NCBI RefSeq assembly: GCF_008000995.1
Contig: NZ_CP042828.1
Span: 1,736,001 to 1,800,000 of the forward strand
Origin: Ruania zhangjianzhongii
Lineage (GTDB): Bacteria > Actinomycetota > Actinomycetes > Actinomycetales > Beutenbergiaceae
Reading direction: 5' to 3'
Length of the DNA stretch: 64,000 nucleotides
The notes beneath the pieces are model-generated. The model was given only the letters and a program-made list of their open reading frames with translations. It was not told where the DNA came from and did no database searches. A program made the position numbers and the translations under genes. Below, piece by piece: positions 17,075-25,588 of this stretch; the stretch's first letter is position 1, and each line of letters starts with the position of its first letter.

Positions 17075-18394
17075 GTGATGCGCACTCTCGATTTCCGCGG
17101 ACGTGATCTGACCGGTGCGGCACTGCGGGCCGAGCTCCCGCGTGCCGAGGTCGACATCGACGTCGCCAGCCATCGGGTGGAGCCGATCCTCGCCGATGTA
17201 CGTGAGCGCGGCGGGCAGGCCCTGGCCGACTATGCGGAGAAGTTCGACGGCGTACGACCGCCGAGTCTGCGGGTGCCTGCTGAGGCGCTCCGCACGGCCG
17301 TCGAAGCGCTCGACGACGACGTGCGCGCCGCGCTCGCGGAGGCGATCCGCCGGGCCAGGCTGGGGCACGAAGCCCAGCTGCCGACCGAACGCAGCACCAC
17401 TCTCGGTGCCGGTGCGTGGGTGCACCAGCGGTGGGTTCCGGTGCAGCGGGTGGGGTTGTACGTACCGGGCGGGCTGGCTGCGCTGCCCAGTTCGGTGGTG
17501 ATGAACGTGGTGGCCGCCCAGGTGGCCGGGGTACCCGAGCTCGCCGTGGCCAGCCCGCCGCAGCGGGACACCGGCGGCCTGCCCGATGTGACCATCCTGG
17601 CGGCCTGCGCGATGCTCGGCATCGAGGAGGTCTACGCCGCCGGCGGTGCGCAGGCGATCGGCATGTTCGCCTACGGCGTGGCTGGGCCGGACGAGTCCGC
17701 CTCGTGCCGGCCGGTGGATGTGGTCACCGGGCCGGGCAACATCTACGTCGCCGCCGCCAAGCGGGCGGTGCGCGGCCTGGTCGGCATCGACTCCGAGGCG
17801 GGTACCACAGAGATCGCCGTGCTCGCTGACGGGGGCGCCCATCCGGCCTGGGTGGCCGCTGACCTGATCTCCCAGGCGGAGCACGACCCCGCGGCTGCGT
17901 CGGTGCTGGTCACCGACTCGGAGACGCTGGCCGCGGCAGTGGCCGAGGAGATCACCACCCAGGCGACTGCGGCGAAGCACGCGGACCGGATCCGCAGTGC
18001 GCTGACCGGTCCGCAGTCCTACGTGGTGCTCGTCGACGACCTGGACCCAGGGGATCGCCGTCGTGGATGCCTACGCCGCCGAGCATCTGGAGATCCAGAC
18101 CGCCGCCGCGGCTGAGGTCGCCGCCCCCGAGTCCGCAACGCCGGTGCTATCTTCGTCGGCCCGTACTCGCCGGTGTCCCTGGGCGACTACATCGCCGGCT
18201 CGAACCATGTGCTGCCCACCGGTGGGACAGCCAGGTTCGCCAGCGGGCTCGGCGTGCATGCCTATCTGAAATCGGTGCAGGTGATCGACTATGACGCCAC
18301 CGGCCTCGCCGAGGTGACCGATTCGCTGGTGGCGCTCGCCGACACCGAGGACCTGCCCGCGCACGGACAGGCGGCGCGGCTGCGCCAGCAGTAG
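17075..18394 (+). pseudogene. hisD: Histidinol dehydrogenase, reading frame broken by two compensating frameshifts
   Basis: HisD oxidises L-histidinol to L-histidine in two NAD-dependent steps. The first ~324 residues are intact and typical ([36 protein letters not shown]). In the CCC run at 18046-18048 one extra C shifts the frame; the original frame then meets TGA at 18113-18115. Family-like sequence continues one frame over ([12 protein letters not shown]) until a C5 run at 18124-18128, where +2 (or -1) restores the first frame ([18 protein letters not shown] onward) to the TAG at 18392. The catalytic Glu-His in AEHLE, the zinc aspartate in GDY and the C-terminal zinc histidine (LPAHGQ) all lie after the first shift, so the truncated product should be inactive. 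Sequencing error in C runs is the simplest explanation, since the other his genes look intact. Confidence 0.9.
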
Positions 18395-18495
18395 CAGCCG
18401 CCCGAGGGTGGATCCGCTGCGGGAGAGGGTGGATCCGCCGCAGGATCAGGGGTCTGCTCAGGGACCTCCCCGATGCGCACCGGGCCGCGTGCCCG

Positions 18496-18501
18496 TAGCG
18501 T
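18496..18501 (+). promoter_or_regulatory. Candidate leaderless -10 (TAGCGT) of the PspC gene
   Basis: TAGCGT is followed by 7 nt and then ATG 18509, without a ribosome binding site. Confidence 0.45.
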
Positions 18502-18508
18502 TGCCTGC

Positions 18509-18769
18509 ATGAGGTCCTTCTTCGACTCCCTCCGCCGCCTGAACTTCCGCCGTGGCCCCGCCCGTATCGTCGGCGGCATCTGCGGGGGACTGGCCGCGTC
18601 CGCGAACGCCAGCGTCACCCTGGTACGGGTCCTGGTGCTCGTCTCTTTCCTGCTGCCTTTCATCGGAGTGGGCGCCTACCTGGTGGTCTGGCTCCTCACC
18701 CCGTGGCAGGACGGCTCGATCCCGCTGGAGCGGTTCCTGGACCGGTCCAACCGGCCGCCGCAGGCCTGA
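18509..18769 (+). CDS. PspC-domain small membrane protein
   Basis: The 86-residue protein has the PspC signature: a basic N-terminus, RIVGGICGGLAA, then two close hydrophobic segments ending in LVVWLLTPWQD. PspC-domain proteins act in envelope-stress sensing in several phyla; in Actinobacteria many are small stand-alone proteins of unknown role. It sits between hisD and hisC, separating genes usually adjacent. Confidence 0.85.
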   Translation: MRSFFDSLRRLNFRRGPARIVGGICGGLAASANASVTLVRVLVLVSFLLPFIGVGAYLVVWLLTPWQDGSIPLERFLDRSNRPPQA

Positions 18770-18821
18770 CCGACGCCGGCGAACGCGCCCTTCTGGACCA
18801 CTGGCGCGCTCCTGTCGGCCA

Positions 18822-18838
18822 CGAACGCCGGGCGTTCG
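18822..18838. repeat. 17-nt perfect palindrome between convergent genes
   Basis: CGAACGCC and GGCGTTCG flank a single G. It lies in the 76-bp gap between the PspC gene and the convergent DUF952 gene. With a one-base centre it reads more like a protein-binding palindrome than a hairpin; function unknown. Confidence 0.5.
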
Positions 18839-18845
18839 CAGCGAT

Positions 18846-19211
18846 TCACCCCGCGCCAGGGATCCGCGCGTCGTGGATGTGACCCTGCTCGTCCACCTGC
18901 ACCGGTGTCGCCGAGGCGACAGCCGCCGTCGGGATCGGCCCGTAGACATGCGGGAACCCGTGCGCGCTGCCCGGCACCGCCTCCACCCGGAGGGGCGCGC
19001 CGCCGAGTAGCTCCGGGTCGATCTCCAGCAGCACCAGGGCCGGCGTCCCGGAGTAGAGAGCCGCGGCCACCCCCGCCAGCTGGGACCGGAACGAGCAGTG
19101 CACGAACCCTTCCTCGGCCAGGCTGCGGCCCTTCGTGGACCCGGTGTAGCGACCGGTGCGCACGGCCGCGGCCCAGAGGTCCGGGTCGGCCAGGTGGAAG
19201 AGTGTGTCCAT
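18846..19211 (-). CDS. DUF952 family protein
   Basis: This 121-residue protein matches the DUF952 pattern: LFHLADPDLWAAAVRTGRYT, then EEGFVHCSFRSQLAGVA, and HVYGPIP near the end. The family is small, cytoplasmic and of unknown function. Start ATG 19211 places the conserved HLAD block at the N-terminus; a longer frame reaching 19331 would overlap hisC. It is convergent with PspC and divergent from hisC. Confidence 0.82.
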   Translation of the reverse strand: MDTLFHLADPDLWAAAVRTGRYTGSTKGRSLAEEGFVHCSFRSQLAGVAAALYSGTPALVLLEIDPELLGGAPLRVEAVPGSAHGFPHVYGPIPTAAVASATPVQVDEQGHIHDARIPGAG

Positions 19212-19249
19212 CACCGCCCAGGGTAGAACGCCGGTGCGGCCATCCGCTC

Positions 19250-19255
19250 TAGACT
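19250..19255 (+). promoter_or_regulatory. Leaderless promoter -10 (TAGACT) of hisC
   Basis: TAGACT, 6 nt, then GTG 19262; no ribosome binding site. It gives the hisC-hisB-hisH-priA block its own promoter separate from hisD. Confidence 0.7.
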
Positions 19256-19261
19256 TGGTGC

Positions 19262-20386
19262 GTGCCTGAACGCTGTGCCCCCTCTTTGCCGCTGCGCGCT
19301 GATCTCGTCGGTGAGCAGCCCTACGGTGCACCCCAGCTGGACGTACCGCACCTGCTGAACGTGAACGAGAACCCGTACCCGCCCCCAGCCGAGGTAGTCG
19401 CGGACATCGCTGCCGCCGTCACCGAGGCGGCCGGCACGCTGAACCGGTACCCGGACCGTGAGTTCCGTGACCTGCGCGCGGACCTGGCCGCCTACCTGAC
19501 CGCAGAGTCGGCGGCTACCGGGCTGACCACCGACCACCTCTGGGCTGCGAACGGCTCGAACGAGGTGATGCTGCACCTGCTGCTCGCCTTCGGCGGCCCC
19601 GGGCGCACGGTGATGTCCTTCGCCCCCACCTACTCGATGTACCCCGAGTACGCCCGCGACTCCCTCACCACCTGGAAGGCCGGCACCCGGCGCGCGGACT
19701 TCAGCGTGGACGTGGCCGAGGCGATCGAGCAGATCCGTACCGAGCGGCCGTCGGTGGTACTGCTCGCCAGCCCGAACAACCCCACCGGCACTGCGCTGGA
19801 CTCCGCCGATGTGCGCGCCCTCGCGGAGGCCACCGCTGATTCCGGGCCCGACGGCGGAGCAACAGTTCTCGTCATCGACGAGGCCTATGCGGAGTTCCGG
19901 CGGGAGGGGCGCCCGTCCGCAGTCACGCTGCTGGGCGAGTTCGCGCACCTGGCGGTGGCGCGCACCATGTCCAAGGCGTTCGCCCTGGCGGGCGCCCGGC
20001 TGGGGTACCTGGCCGCTGCGCCGGAGCTGGTGGACTGGCTGCGGGTGGTCCGCCTGCCCTATCACCTCTCCGCAGTCACCCAGGCCGTGGCCCGGGCCGC
20101 GCTGCGGCACACCGGCGTGCTGCAGGCTCAGGTGGCCGAGCTGCGCGTCCGGCGGGACGAGACGGTGACCTGGTTGCGCGAGCGTGGCCTGGAGGTGGCC
20201 GACTCCGATGCCAACTTCATCCTGTTCGGCCGCTACCCCGACCGGCACGAGGTGTGGCAGGGTCTGCTCGACCGGGGCGTGCTGATCAGGGAGACTGGAC
20301 CCCAGGGTTACCTGCGGGTCTCCATCGGGACCCGTGAGGACATGGCCGCATTCCGCGGCGCACTCGAGGAGGTGACTGGCCGGTGA
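19262..20386 (+). CDS. hisC: Histidinol-phosphate aminotransferase
   Basis: The 374-residue fold-type I PLP enzyme converts imidazole-acetol phosphate and glutamate to histidinol phosphate. Conserved parts are [11 protein letters not shown] near residues 32-42, [10 protein letters not shown] (168-177), VIDEAYAEF (204-212) and the PLP lysine Lys238 in [17 protein letters not shown]. The GTG start is fixed by the TAGACT leaderless promoter. The stop overlaps the hisB start by 4 nt. Confidence 0.95.
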   Translation: MPERCAPSLPLRADLVGEQPYGAPQLDVPHLLNVNENPYPPPAEVVADIAAAVTEAAGTLNRYPDREFRDLRADLAAYLTAESAATGLTTDHLWAANGSNEVMLHLLLAFGGPGRTVMSFAPTYSMYPEYARDSLTTWKAGTRRADFSVDVAEAIEQIRTERPSVVLLASPNNPTGTALDSADVRALAEATADSGPDGGATVLVIDEAYAEFRREGRPSAVTLLGEFAHLAVARTMSKAFALAGARLGYLAAAPELVDWLRVVRLPYHLSAVTQAVARAALRHTGVLQAQVAELRVRRDETVTWLRERGLEVADSDANFILFGRYPDRHEVWQGLLDRGVLIRETGPQGYLRVSIGTREDMAAFRGALEEVTGR

Positions 20387-21009
20387 GCCAGCCGACGTCA
20401 GAACAGCCAGCCGCCCGCAGGGCACGGGTGGAACGCAGCACGTCCGAATCCACTGTGACGGTGGAGCTGAACCTGGACGGTACCGGAACGGTGGACGTGG
20501 CCACCACAGTGCCGTTCTACGACCACATGCTCACCGCCCTGGGCAAGCACTCGCTGATCGACCTGACGGTGCGGGCCAGCGGCGATACCGAGATCGATGT
20601 GCACCACACCGTGGAGGACACGGCGATCTGCATCGGCCAGGCACTGCGCGAGGCGCTCGGTGACAAGGCCGGGATCGCCCGCTTCGGTGACGCCCTGGTG
20701 CCGTTGGACGAGACCCTGGCCCGCGCTGTGGTGGACATCTCCGGCCGGCCCTACCTGGTGCACGAGGGGGAGCCTGCCGGGCAGGAGTACCACCTGATCG
20801 GCGGACACTTCACCGGTGCGCTGACCCGGCACGTGTTCGAGTCGATCGCCTTCCACGCCGGGATCTGCCTGCACGTGCACCTGCTCTCCGGCCGGGACCC
20901 CCACCACATCGCCGAAGCGCAGTTCAAGGCACTGGCCAGAGCGCTGCGCGCCGCGGTGGCTCGTGACCCTCGGGTGAGCGGAGTGCCCTCCACCAAGGGT
21001 GCACTGTGA
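20383..21009 (+). CDS. hisB: Imidazoleglycerol-phosphate dehydratase
   Basis: The 208-residue monofunctional HisB dehydrates imidazole glycerol phosphate at a di-manganese site. Histidine-rich signatures are visible in both halves: [24 protein letters not shown], and later [19 protein letters not shown] with [14 protein letters not shown]. The GTG start overlaps hisC; the stop overlaps the next gene (GTGA). Confidence 0.96.
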   Translation: MSQPTSEQPAARRARVERSTSESTVTVELNLDGTGTVDVATTVPFYDHMLTALGKHSLIDLTVRASGDTEIDVHHTVEDTAICIGQALREALGDKAGIARFGDALVPLDETLARAVVDISGRPYLVHEGEPAGQEYHLIGGHFTGALTRHVFESIAFHAGICLHVHLLSGRDPHHIAEAQFKALARALRAAVARDPRVSGVPSTKGAL

Positions 21010-21728
21010 CCAGCGGTCAAGGACGCGGCGCGGGCGGCGCCGAGACTCCCGAGGAGTTCGACGAGGCGGCCTTCGAGGCCGCGTTCGCGGCCGAGTTCGG
21101 CCAGGCGGTGGAACCGGAGCGCACGGTGCGCGCGGAGAACGGCGACGACGGCGAGACCAGCCGTGGACAGGCGGACCACCCGTCCCCCTCGCCCGGTGAG
21201 CCGCCTGCTGCCCCGGAGGCTGCGCCGTCGCCGGAGAAACGGCGAGTGCTGGCCGTGGTGCTCACTCCGATCGCCTCGGCCCCGGTGCTGGCCGCCCTGT
21301 GTGCGATGGCCGAGGTGGACGCCGATATCGTGCCCAGCAAGCGTGGTGCACTGGCGGCGAAAGTGATCACCACCAGTGGCGAGCTGGACCCCAGCGAGCT
21401 GCTCACCGGCGCTCCCGCCGAGGCAACGGACCTGGCCACCGTGCTGTCCAAGACTGCGAAAGTGGGCGTCGTGCTGCTCACCGCCCGGCTCGGCGAAGGC
21501 GAGGACGGGATCACCGGAACGATCTCCGGCCGGGAGTACCAGGGCGGTGAACCGGGTGAGGAGGTCTCACCCGGACTGATCCTGGCGCACGCCGACGACG
21601 TGGTGGAGCAGATCCTGCTCGGCACCCTGGACCCGGCGCAGGCCCCGGGTCGGCTGGTGCCGAAGGAGATGAGCCGCTGGCAGGCGGCCCGGCTGATGGC
21701 CAAGCAGGTGCGTAGGCGGCGGCCGTGA
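21006..21728 (+). CDS. Unrecognised protein encoded between hisB and hisH
   Basis: The 240-residue protein has an acidic, Pro/Ser/Glu-rich N-terminal third (about 1-78, likely disordered) and a hydrophobic-patterned C-terminal domain from [33 protein letters not shown] to about residue 235, ending in basic KQVRRRRP. No signal peptide or membrane helix stands out, and no enzyme motif was recognised. It overlaps hisB upstream and hisH downstream by 4 nt each, so it is co-translated with the pathway, which suggests a role linked to it; no function is assigned. Confidence 0.8.
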   Translation: MTSGQGRGAGGAETPEEFDEAAFEAAFAAEFGQAVEPERTVRAENGDDGETSRGQADHPSPSPGEPPAAPEAAPSPEKRRVLAVVLTPIASAPVLAALCAMAEVDADIVPSKRGALAAKVITTSGELDPSELLTGAPAEATDLATVLSKTAKVGVVLLTARLGEGEDGITGTISGREYQGGEPGEEVSPGLILAHADDVVEQILLGTLDPAQAPGRLVPKEMSRWQAARLMAKQVRRRRP

Positions 21729-22339
21729 CCGGTCCGGAGGTCGTCGTCCTGGACTACGGGTCCGGGAACGTGCGCTCCGCTGTCCGCGCCCTGGAACGCG
21801 TCGGGGCACAGGTGCAGCTGACCGCAGACCCCGAAGCCGTGGCCGCTGCGGACGGGCTGTTCGTCCCGGGTGTGGGGGCGTTCGCCTCGGTGATGGCTGG
21901 GCTGAGCGGCGTCGGCGGGCCGCGGATGATCGAGCGCCGGCTGGCCGGCGGGCGCCCGGTCCTCGGCGTCTGCGTCGGCCTGCAGGTGATGTTCAGCACC
22001 GGGGTAGAACATGGCACGCCGGCCGCCGGTCTGGACCAGTGGCCCGGAGTGGTGGACCGGCTGCGCGCCGACGTGGTGCCGCACATGGGCTGGTCCACGG
22101 TGGCCCCGCCGGCCGGTAGTGCCTTGTTCGCCGGGGTCGAGGACCAGCGGTTCTACTTCGTGCACTCCTATGCCGCGCACACTGCTCCCGACTACGCCCA
22201 GGTGACCTGGAGCAGCCACGGCGAGAGCACCTTCGTGGCCGCAGTGGAGAACGGTCCGTTGTGCGCCACCCAGTTCCACCCGGAGAAGTCCGGTGACGCG
22301 GGCGCGGAGCTGCTGCGGAACTGGCTGCACACGCTCTGA
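21725..22339 (+). CDS. hisH: Imidazole glycerol phosphate synthase glutaminase subunit
   Basis: The 204-residue class I glutamine amidotransferase supplies ammonia to HisF. The triad is visible: Cys83 in GVCVGLQ, and His185 and Glu187 in FHPEK. The oxyanion-region motif PGVGAF is present near residues 48-53. The partner gene hisF is not in the window. The GTG start overlaps the upstream gene by 4 nt. Confidence 0.95.
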   Translation: MTGPEVVVLDYGSGNVRSAVRALERVGAQVQLTADPEAVAAADGLFVPGVGAFASVMAGLSGVGGPRMIERRLAGGRPVLGVCVGLQVMFSTGVEHGTPAAGLDQWPGVVDRLRADVVPHMGWSTVAPPAGSALFAGVEDQRFYFVHSYAAHTAPDYAQVTWSSHGESTFVAAVENGPLCATQFHPEKSGDAGAELLRNWLHTL

Positions 22340-22373
22340 TACCCGCATTCGACAGACCCCTGAGAGGACAGAC

Positions 22374-23102
22374 GTGACCAATCTGCAACTGCTTCCTGCC
22401 GTGGACGTGGCCGACGGCCAGGCCGTCCAGCTCGTCCAAGGCGTCGCCGGATCGGAACGGCACTACGGCGACCCGAAGGACGCGGCGCTGCGGTGGCAGA
22501 GCGATGGTGCCGAATGGGTGCACCTGGTGGACCTGGACGCCGCCTTCGGGCGCGGATCGAATGCCGAGCTGCTCGCGGAGGTGGTGGGCGTGCTGGATGT
22601 GCAGGTGGAGCTCTCCGGCGGGATCCGGGACGACGCCTCGCTGGAGCGGGCACTGGCCACCGGCTGCCGTCGGGTGAATCTCGGTACCGCCGCTCTGGAG
22701 AACCCGGAGTGGACCTCCCGGGCCATCGCTGAGCACGGTGACCGGATCGCCGTCGGACTGGACGTGCGCGGGACGAAGCTGGCCGCCCGCGGCTGGACGC
22801 GGGAGGGCGGCGACCTCTGGGAGGCACTGGAGCGGCTGGACGCCGACGGCTGCGCCCGGTACGTGGTCACCGACGTGCAGAAGGACGGGATGATGCGCGG
22901 CCCGAACACCGACCTGCTGCAGCAGGTGTGCGCACGCACCACGGCGCCGGTGATCGCCTCCGGTGGCATCTCTACTCTGGACGACCTGGAGGCACTGCGG
23001 GCGATCGTGGCCGAGGGCGTCGAAGGCGCGATCATCGGCAGCGCGCTGTATGCCGGCGCGTTCACGCTGCCCGAGGCGCTGGCGGTCGCCGGCCGGCGAT
23101 GA
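22374..23102 (+). CDS. priA: Bifunctional phosphoribosyl isomerase PriA (HisA/TrpF)
   Basis: The 242-residue (beta-alpha)8 barrel isomerises ProFAR in histidine synthesis and, in Actinobacteria, usually also phosphoribosylanthranilate in tryptophan synthesis. Conserved catalytic and phosphate-binding parts are LLPAVDV (Asp11), [36 protein letters not shown] (Asp130), [15 protein letters not shown] and IASGGIS. The GTG start has GAGAGGA upstream; the bifunctional reading is inferred from phylum context. It overlaps the SseB gene by 4 nt. Confidence 0.92.
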   Translation: MTNLQLLPAVDVADGQAVQLVQGVAGSERHYGDPKDAALRWQSDGAEWVHLVDLDAAFGRGSNAELLAEVVGVLDVQVELSGGIRDDASLERALATGCRRVNLGTAALENPEWTSRAIAEHGDRIAVGLDVRGTKLAARGWTREGGDLWEALERLDADGCARYVVTDVQKDGMMRGPNTDLLQQVCARTTAPVIASGGISTLDDLEALRAIVAEGVEGAIIGSALYAGAFTLPEALAVAGRR

Positions 23103-23875
23103 GTCCGGCCCCCGAGCAGCTCCCGGACGGGCGGCCGCTGCCGCGCGGTGAAGGCAGGTCACTACCGCCGACCCCGATGTTCGCTGGTGACGACGGGTCC
23201 ACGGATCCTCTTCTGGCGCGGGCGCTTGCGGCTGGTGACGGCATCGAACGGCTGCAGGCCGTGGTGGCTGCCCTGGCCACCGCCCGGGTGCTGGTGCCCG
23301 TGGTCTCCTACGTGGAGGAGCGCGCGGAGCCCGCCGAGCATGAGATCCATGGCACCACGGTGGAGCTGGCGGGGGAGAAGAGCGCTTCGGCGGCGATGGT
23401 GACGCTGGCCACCCCGGACGGGCGCGCCGCGATCCCGGTGTTCTCCGGGATGGACGCCCTGCGGGCCTGGCGCGCCGATGCCCGCCCGATCCCGGCCGAG
23501 GGAGTGCGCGCGGCGCTGGCCGCCGTTTCCGACGCCGACGGTCTGCTGGTACTCGATCCCGGCGGGCCGGTGACCGTGCCGGTACCGCGCCCGGCGGTGT
23601 GGGCGTTGGCGCAGCAGCGGTCCTGGGTACCAGCGGCCCAGGACCCAGCCGTGGCCGAGGCGATCGGACGCACCCTTGCCGCCGTGCCCGGTGTGTCCGG
23701 CAGCACCGTGCAGCCGGGTGCGGACGCGGAGCTGCGGATCGTGCTGCACCTGCCACCGGGGCTGACCCGGGAACAGGTGCAGCAGATCGTGCAGCACGCG
23801 GGGGAGGCGCTCGCGGCCGAGGAGATGGTTGCGGAGCGGGTGGACTCGCTACAGTTCCAGGTCCGTTCGGCGTGA
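23099..23875 (+). CDS. SseB family protein
   Basis: The 258-residue cytoplasmic protein has a variable N-terminus and an SseB N-terminal domain (about 50-165, [31 protein letters not shown] and [17 protein letters not shown]). An SseB C-terminal-like region follows to the end. The family was named for enhancing serine sensitivity; its mechanism is unknown. It commonly follows priA in Actinobacteria. The ATG overlaps the priA stop. Confidence 0.85.
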   Translation: MSPAPEQLPDGRPLPRGEGRSLPPTPMFAGDDGSTDPLLARALAAGDGIERLQAVVAALATARVLVPVVSYVEERAEPAEHEIHGTTVELAGEKSASAAMVTLATPDGRAAIPVFSGMDALRAWRADARPIPAEGVRAALAAVSDADGLLVLDPGGPVTVPVPRPAVWALAQQRSWVPAAQDPAVAEAIGRTLAAVPGVSGSTVQPGADAELRIVLHLPPGLTREQVQQIVQHAGEALAAEEMVAERVDSLQFQVRSA

Positions 23876-23919
23876 GCGAGGTCGCATCCTGGCGCTGGGG
23901 GCGGCGGTCGGGTCCATGC

Positions 23920-23925
23920 TAGAGT
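23920..23925 (+). promoter_or_regulatory. Candidate -10 (TAGAGT) of the infC operon
   Basis: TAGAGT would start transcription near 23932, giving a leader of about 230 nt before infC. No convincing -35 was identified. Confidence 0.5.
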
Positions 23926-23931
23926 TGATGC

Positions 23932-24161
23932 AGACCAGTCGTCCCTGCTGTCAGGGACGATGTGCAAGTGGAGACTCTCCCACCCATGCTCGACCGGAGG
24001 CGGACCATGCCACCGACAGAGCCCGGGTCATAGGTCGGGGAACTGACGTTCCTCGAGGTGCCGCCTGCGGCACCGTACCGTGAGCCTCCGCACGCACCGC
24101 ATGCGGAGGCTTTCTCTATGCGGCCGGTACCCCAGTCAGGTTTGAAGGTGAGGAGCACCAC
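23932..24161 (+). promoter_or_regulatory. Structured infC-rpmI-rplT leader with three hairpins
   Basis: Hairpin 1 is GTCCCTG-CTGT-CAGGGAC (23941-23958). Hairpin 2 is GGTGCCGC-CT-GCGGCACC (24057-24074). Hairpin 3 is a terminator-like stem at 24083-24111. L20 or IF3 autoregulation of this operon through leader RNA is known in other bacteria; an equivalent here is inference. No open frame of note lies in the leader. Confidence 0.55.
24083..24117 (+). terminator. Attenuator-like terminator in the infC leader
   Basis: AGCCTCCGCA (24083-24092) pairs perfectly with TGCGGAGGCT (24102-24111) and is followed by TTCTCT. It stands 45 nt before infC, so it would act as an attenuator rather than an end of transcript. 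Confidence 0.65.
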
Positions 24162-24674
24162 ATCAGCGAGACCCGTATCAACGAGCGGATTCGCGTGCCA
24201 GAGGTCCGTCTTGTCGGCCCGAACGGTGAGCAGGTAGGCATCGTCCGAGTCGAGGACGCACTGCGTCTGGCCCAGGAGGCAGATCTCGACCTGGTCGAGG
24301 TGGCCCCCGAGGCGAAGCCGCCCGTGGCCAAGCTCATGGACTACGGAAAGTTCAAGTACGAGTCCGATATGAAGGCTCGTGACGCGCGGCGCAAGCAGGC
24401 GCACACGACCCTCAAGGAGATCCGGTTCCGGCTCAAGATCGACCCGCACGACTACGGCACCAAGAAGGGGCACGTCGAGCGGTTCCTCAAGGGCGGGGAC
24501 AAGGTGAAGGTGATGATCATGTTCCGCGGCCGGGAGCAGTCCCGACCGGAGATGGGCATGCGCCTGCTGGAGCGCCTCGCCGATGACGTGGCCGAGCTGG
24601 GGCACGTGGAGAGCGTGCCGCGCCAGGACGGTCGGAACATGACCATGGTGCTCGGACCGAACAAGAAGAAGTAA
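24162..24674 (+). CDS. infC: Translation initiation factor IF-3, with ATC start codon
   Basis: The 170-residue protein begins at ATC 24162, reading [28 protein letters not shown], the conserved IF3 N-terminus. AGGTGAGGAG (24146-24155) lies 6 nt before the ATC and no in-frame ATG or GTG with a good site fits better. infC uses non-AUG starts in many bacteria because IF3 discriminates against them and so limits its own synthesis. IF3 N domain, lysine-rich linker ([13 protein letters not shown]) and C domain are complete. Confidence 0.93.
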   Translation: MSETRINERIRVPEVRLVGPNGEQVGIVRVEDALRLAQEADLDLVEVAPEAKPPVAKLMDYGKFKYESDMKARDARRKQAHTTLKEIRFRLKIDPHDYGTKKGHVERFLKGGDKVKVMIMFRGREQSRPEMGMRLLERLADDVAELGHVESVPRQDGRNMTMVLGPNKKK

Positions 24675-24737
24675 GCCACTCGCAAGCAACACCGCCGCCG
24701 GCCGATTGTGGCCGGGCAACGACGAGGACAGAGACGA

Positions 24738-24932
24738 ATGCCGAAGAACAAGACGAATTCCGGTGCCAAGAAGCGCTTCCGGGTCACCGGGACCGGGAAG
24801 GTCATGCGCCAGCGCGCACGCCACGTCCACAAGTTCCAGGAGCGTAGCGCCCGCCAGGCCGCTCGCCTCGCGAACGACGTGACGGTAGCCCCCGCCGACC
24901 AGAAGAAGATCAAGAAGCTGCTCGGCAAGTAA
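24738..24932 (+). CDS. rpmI: 50S ribosomal protein L35
   Basis: The 64-residue, strongly basic protein reads MPKNKTNSGAKKRFRVTGTGKV, the typical L35 opening, and ends KIKKLLGK. It is part of the conserved infC-rpmI-rplT operon. ATG 24738 gives the canonical MPKNKT N-terminus. Confidence 0.96.
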   Translation: MPKNKTNSGAKKRFRVTGTGKVMRQRARHVHKFQERSARQAARLANDVTVAPADQKKIKKLLGK

Positions 24933-24961
24933 CGCCGGCCCCCGAACGCAAGGAGTAAGAC

Positions 24962-25351
24962 GTGGCACGCGTCAAGCGGGCGGTCAACGCCCATAAGAAG
25001 CGCCGGACGACCCTCGAGCGCGCCAGCGGTTACCGCGGCCAGCGCTCCCGGCTGTACCGCAAGGCCAAGGAGCAGGTGACGCACTCGTTCACCTATTCCT
25101 ACCGCGACCGCCGGGCCCGCAAGGGTGATTTCCGCCGGCTGTGGATCCAGCGGATCAACGCTGCGGCCCGCGCCCAGGGGATGACCTACAACCGATTCGT
25201 CCAGGGCCTGCGCGCCGCGGACATCGAGGTCGACCGCCGGATGCTCGCCGAGCTCGCCGTGAACGACCAGGCCGCGTTCAACGCCCTGATCGAGTTGGCG
25301 AAGAAGGCTCTGCCGGAGGACGTGAACGCCCCGAAGGACCCGGCTGCCTGA
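24962..25351 (+). CDS. rplT: 50S ribosomal protein L20
   Basis: The 129-residue protein has the L20 signature [33 protein letters not shown] at its N-terminus and the conserved [22 protein letters not shown]20 is an early assembly protein of the large subunit and in some bacteria represses this operon. GTG start with AAGGAG 9 nt upstream. A 13-bp terminator follows. Confidence 0.97.
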   Translation: MARVKRAVNAHKKRRTTLERASGYRGQRSRLYRKAKEQVTHSFTYSYRDRRARKGDFRRLWIQRINAAARAQGMTYNRFVQGLRAADIEVDRRMLAELAVNDQAAFNALIELAKKALPEDVNAPKDPAA

Positions 25352-25380
25352 TCAGCAGTTGCTGATCGCCAAGCCCGCGA

Positions 25381-25417
25381 CGGCGCCCCACCTGTTTCGT
25401 AGGTGGGGCGCCGTTGC
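25381..25417 (+). terminator. Intrinsic terminator of the infC-rpmI-rplT operon
   Basis: Arms CGGCGCCCCACCT (25381-25393) and AGGTGGGGCGCCG (25401-25413) form a perfect 13-bp stem with loop GTTTCGT, followed by TTGCG. Confidence 0.85.
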
Positions 25418-25447
25418 GCTTCCGCCAACAGCACCCTGGTGACGACT

Positions 25448-25506
25448 GAGGCCGTTTTGTGCGTTGGAGGTCGGCGAGGACAACCTCCAACACCGGAAAC
25501 GACCTC
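25448..25506. repeat. 59-nt imperfect inverted repeat
   Basis: Two 24-nt arms (25448-25471 and 25483-25506) match at about 19 positions, with an 11-nt spacer. The inner 9 bp (GTTGGAGGT / ACCTCCAAC) are perfect. It lies after the rplT terminator and just before a 15-bp tandem repeat. No coding potential was seen. Confidence 0.75.
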
Positions 25507-25507
25507 G

Positions 25508-25567
25508 GTGCGGGCGTGGCTGGTGCGGGCGTGGCTGGTGCGGGCGAGGCGCGTGCGGGTGATCGTG
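25508..25567. repeat. 15-bp tandem repeat, two perfect and two degenerate copies
   Basis: GTGCGGGCGTGGCTG is repeated exactly at 25508-25522 and 25523-25537, then decays to GTGCGGGCGAGGCGC and GTGCGGGTGATCGTG. It occupies the probable promoter region of the SpoU methyltransferase gene. Confidence 0.8.
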
Positions 25568-25588
25568 CATGCTGGCGAAGAGGGGAGA

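Noticed and set aside
18040-18130. hisD double shift considered as programmed ribosomal frameshifting
   Set aside because: Two separate events of +1 and +2 type in plain C runs, without slippery sites or stimulatory structure, and not known for hisD; error or mutation is simpler.
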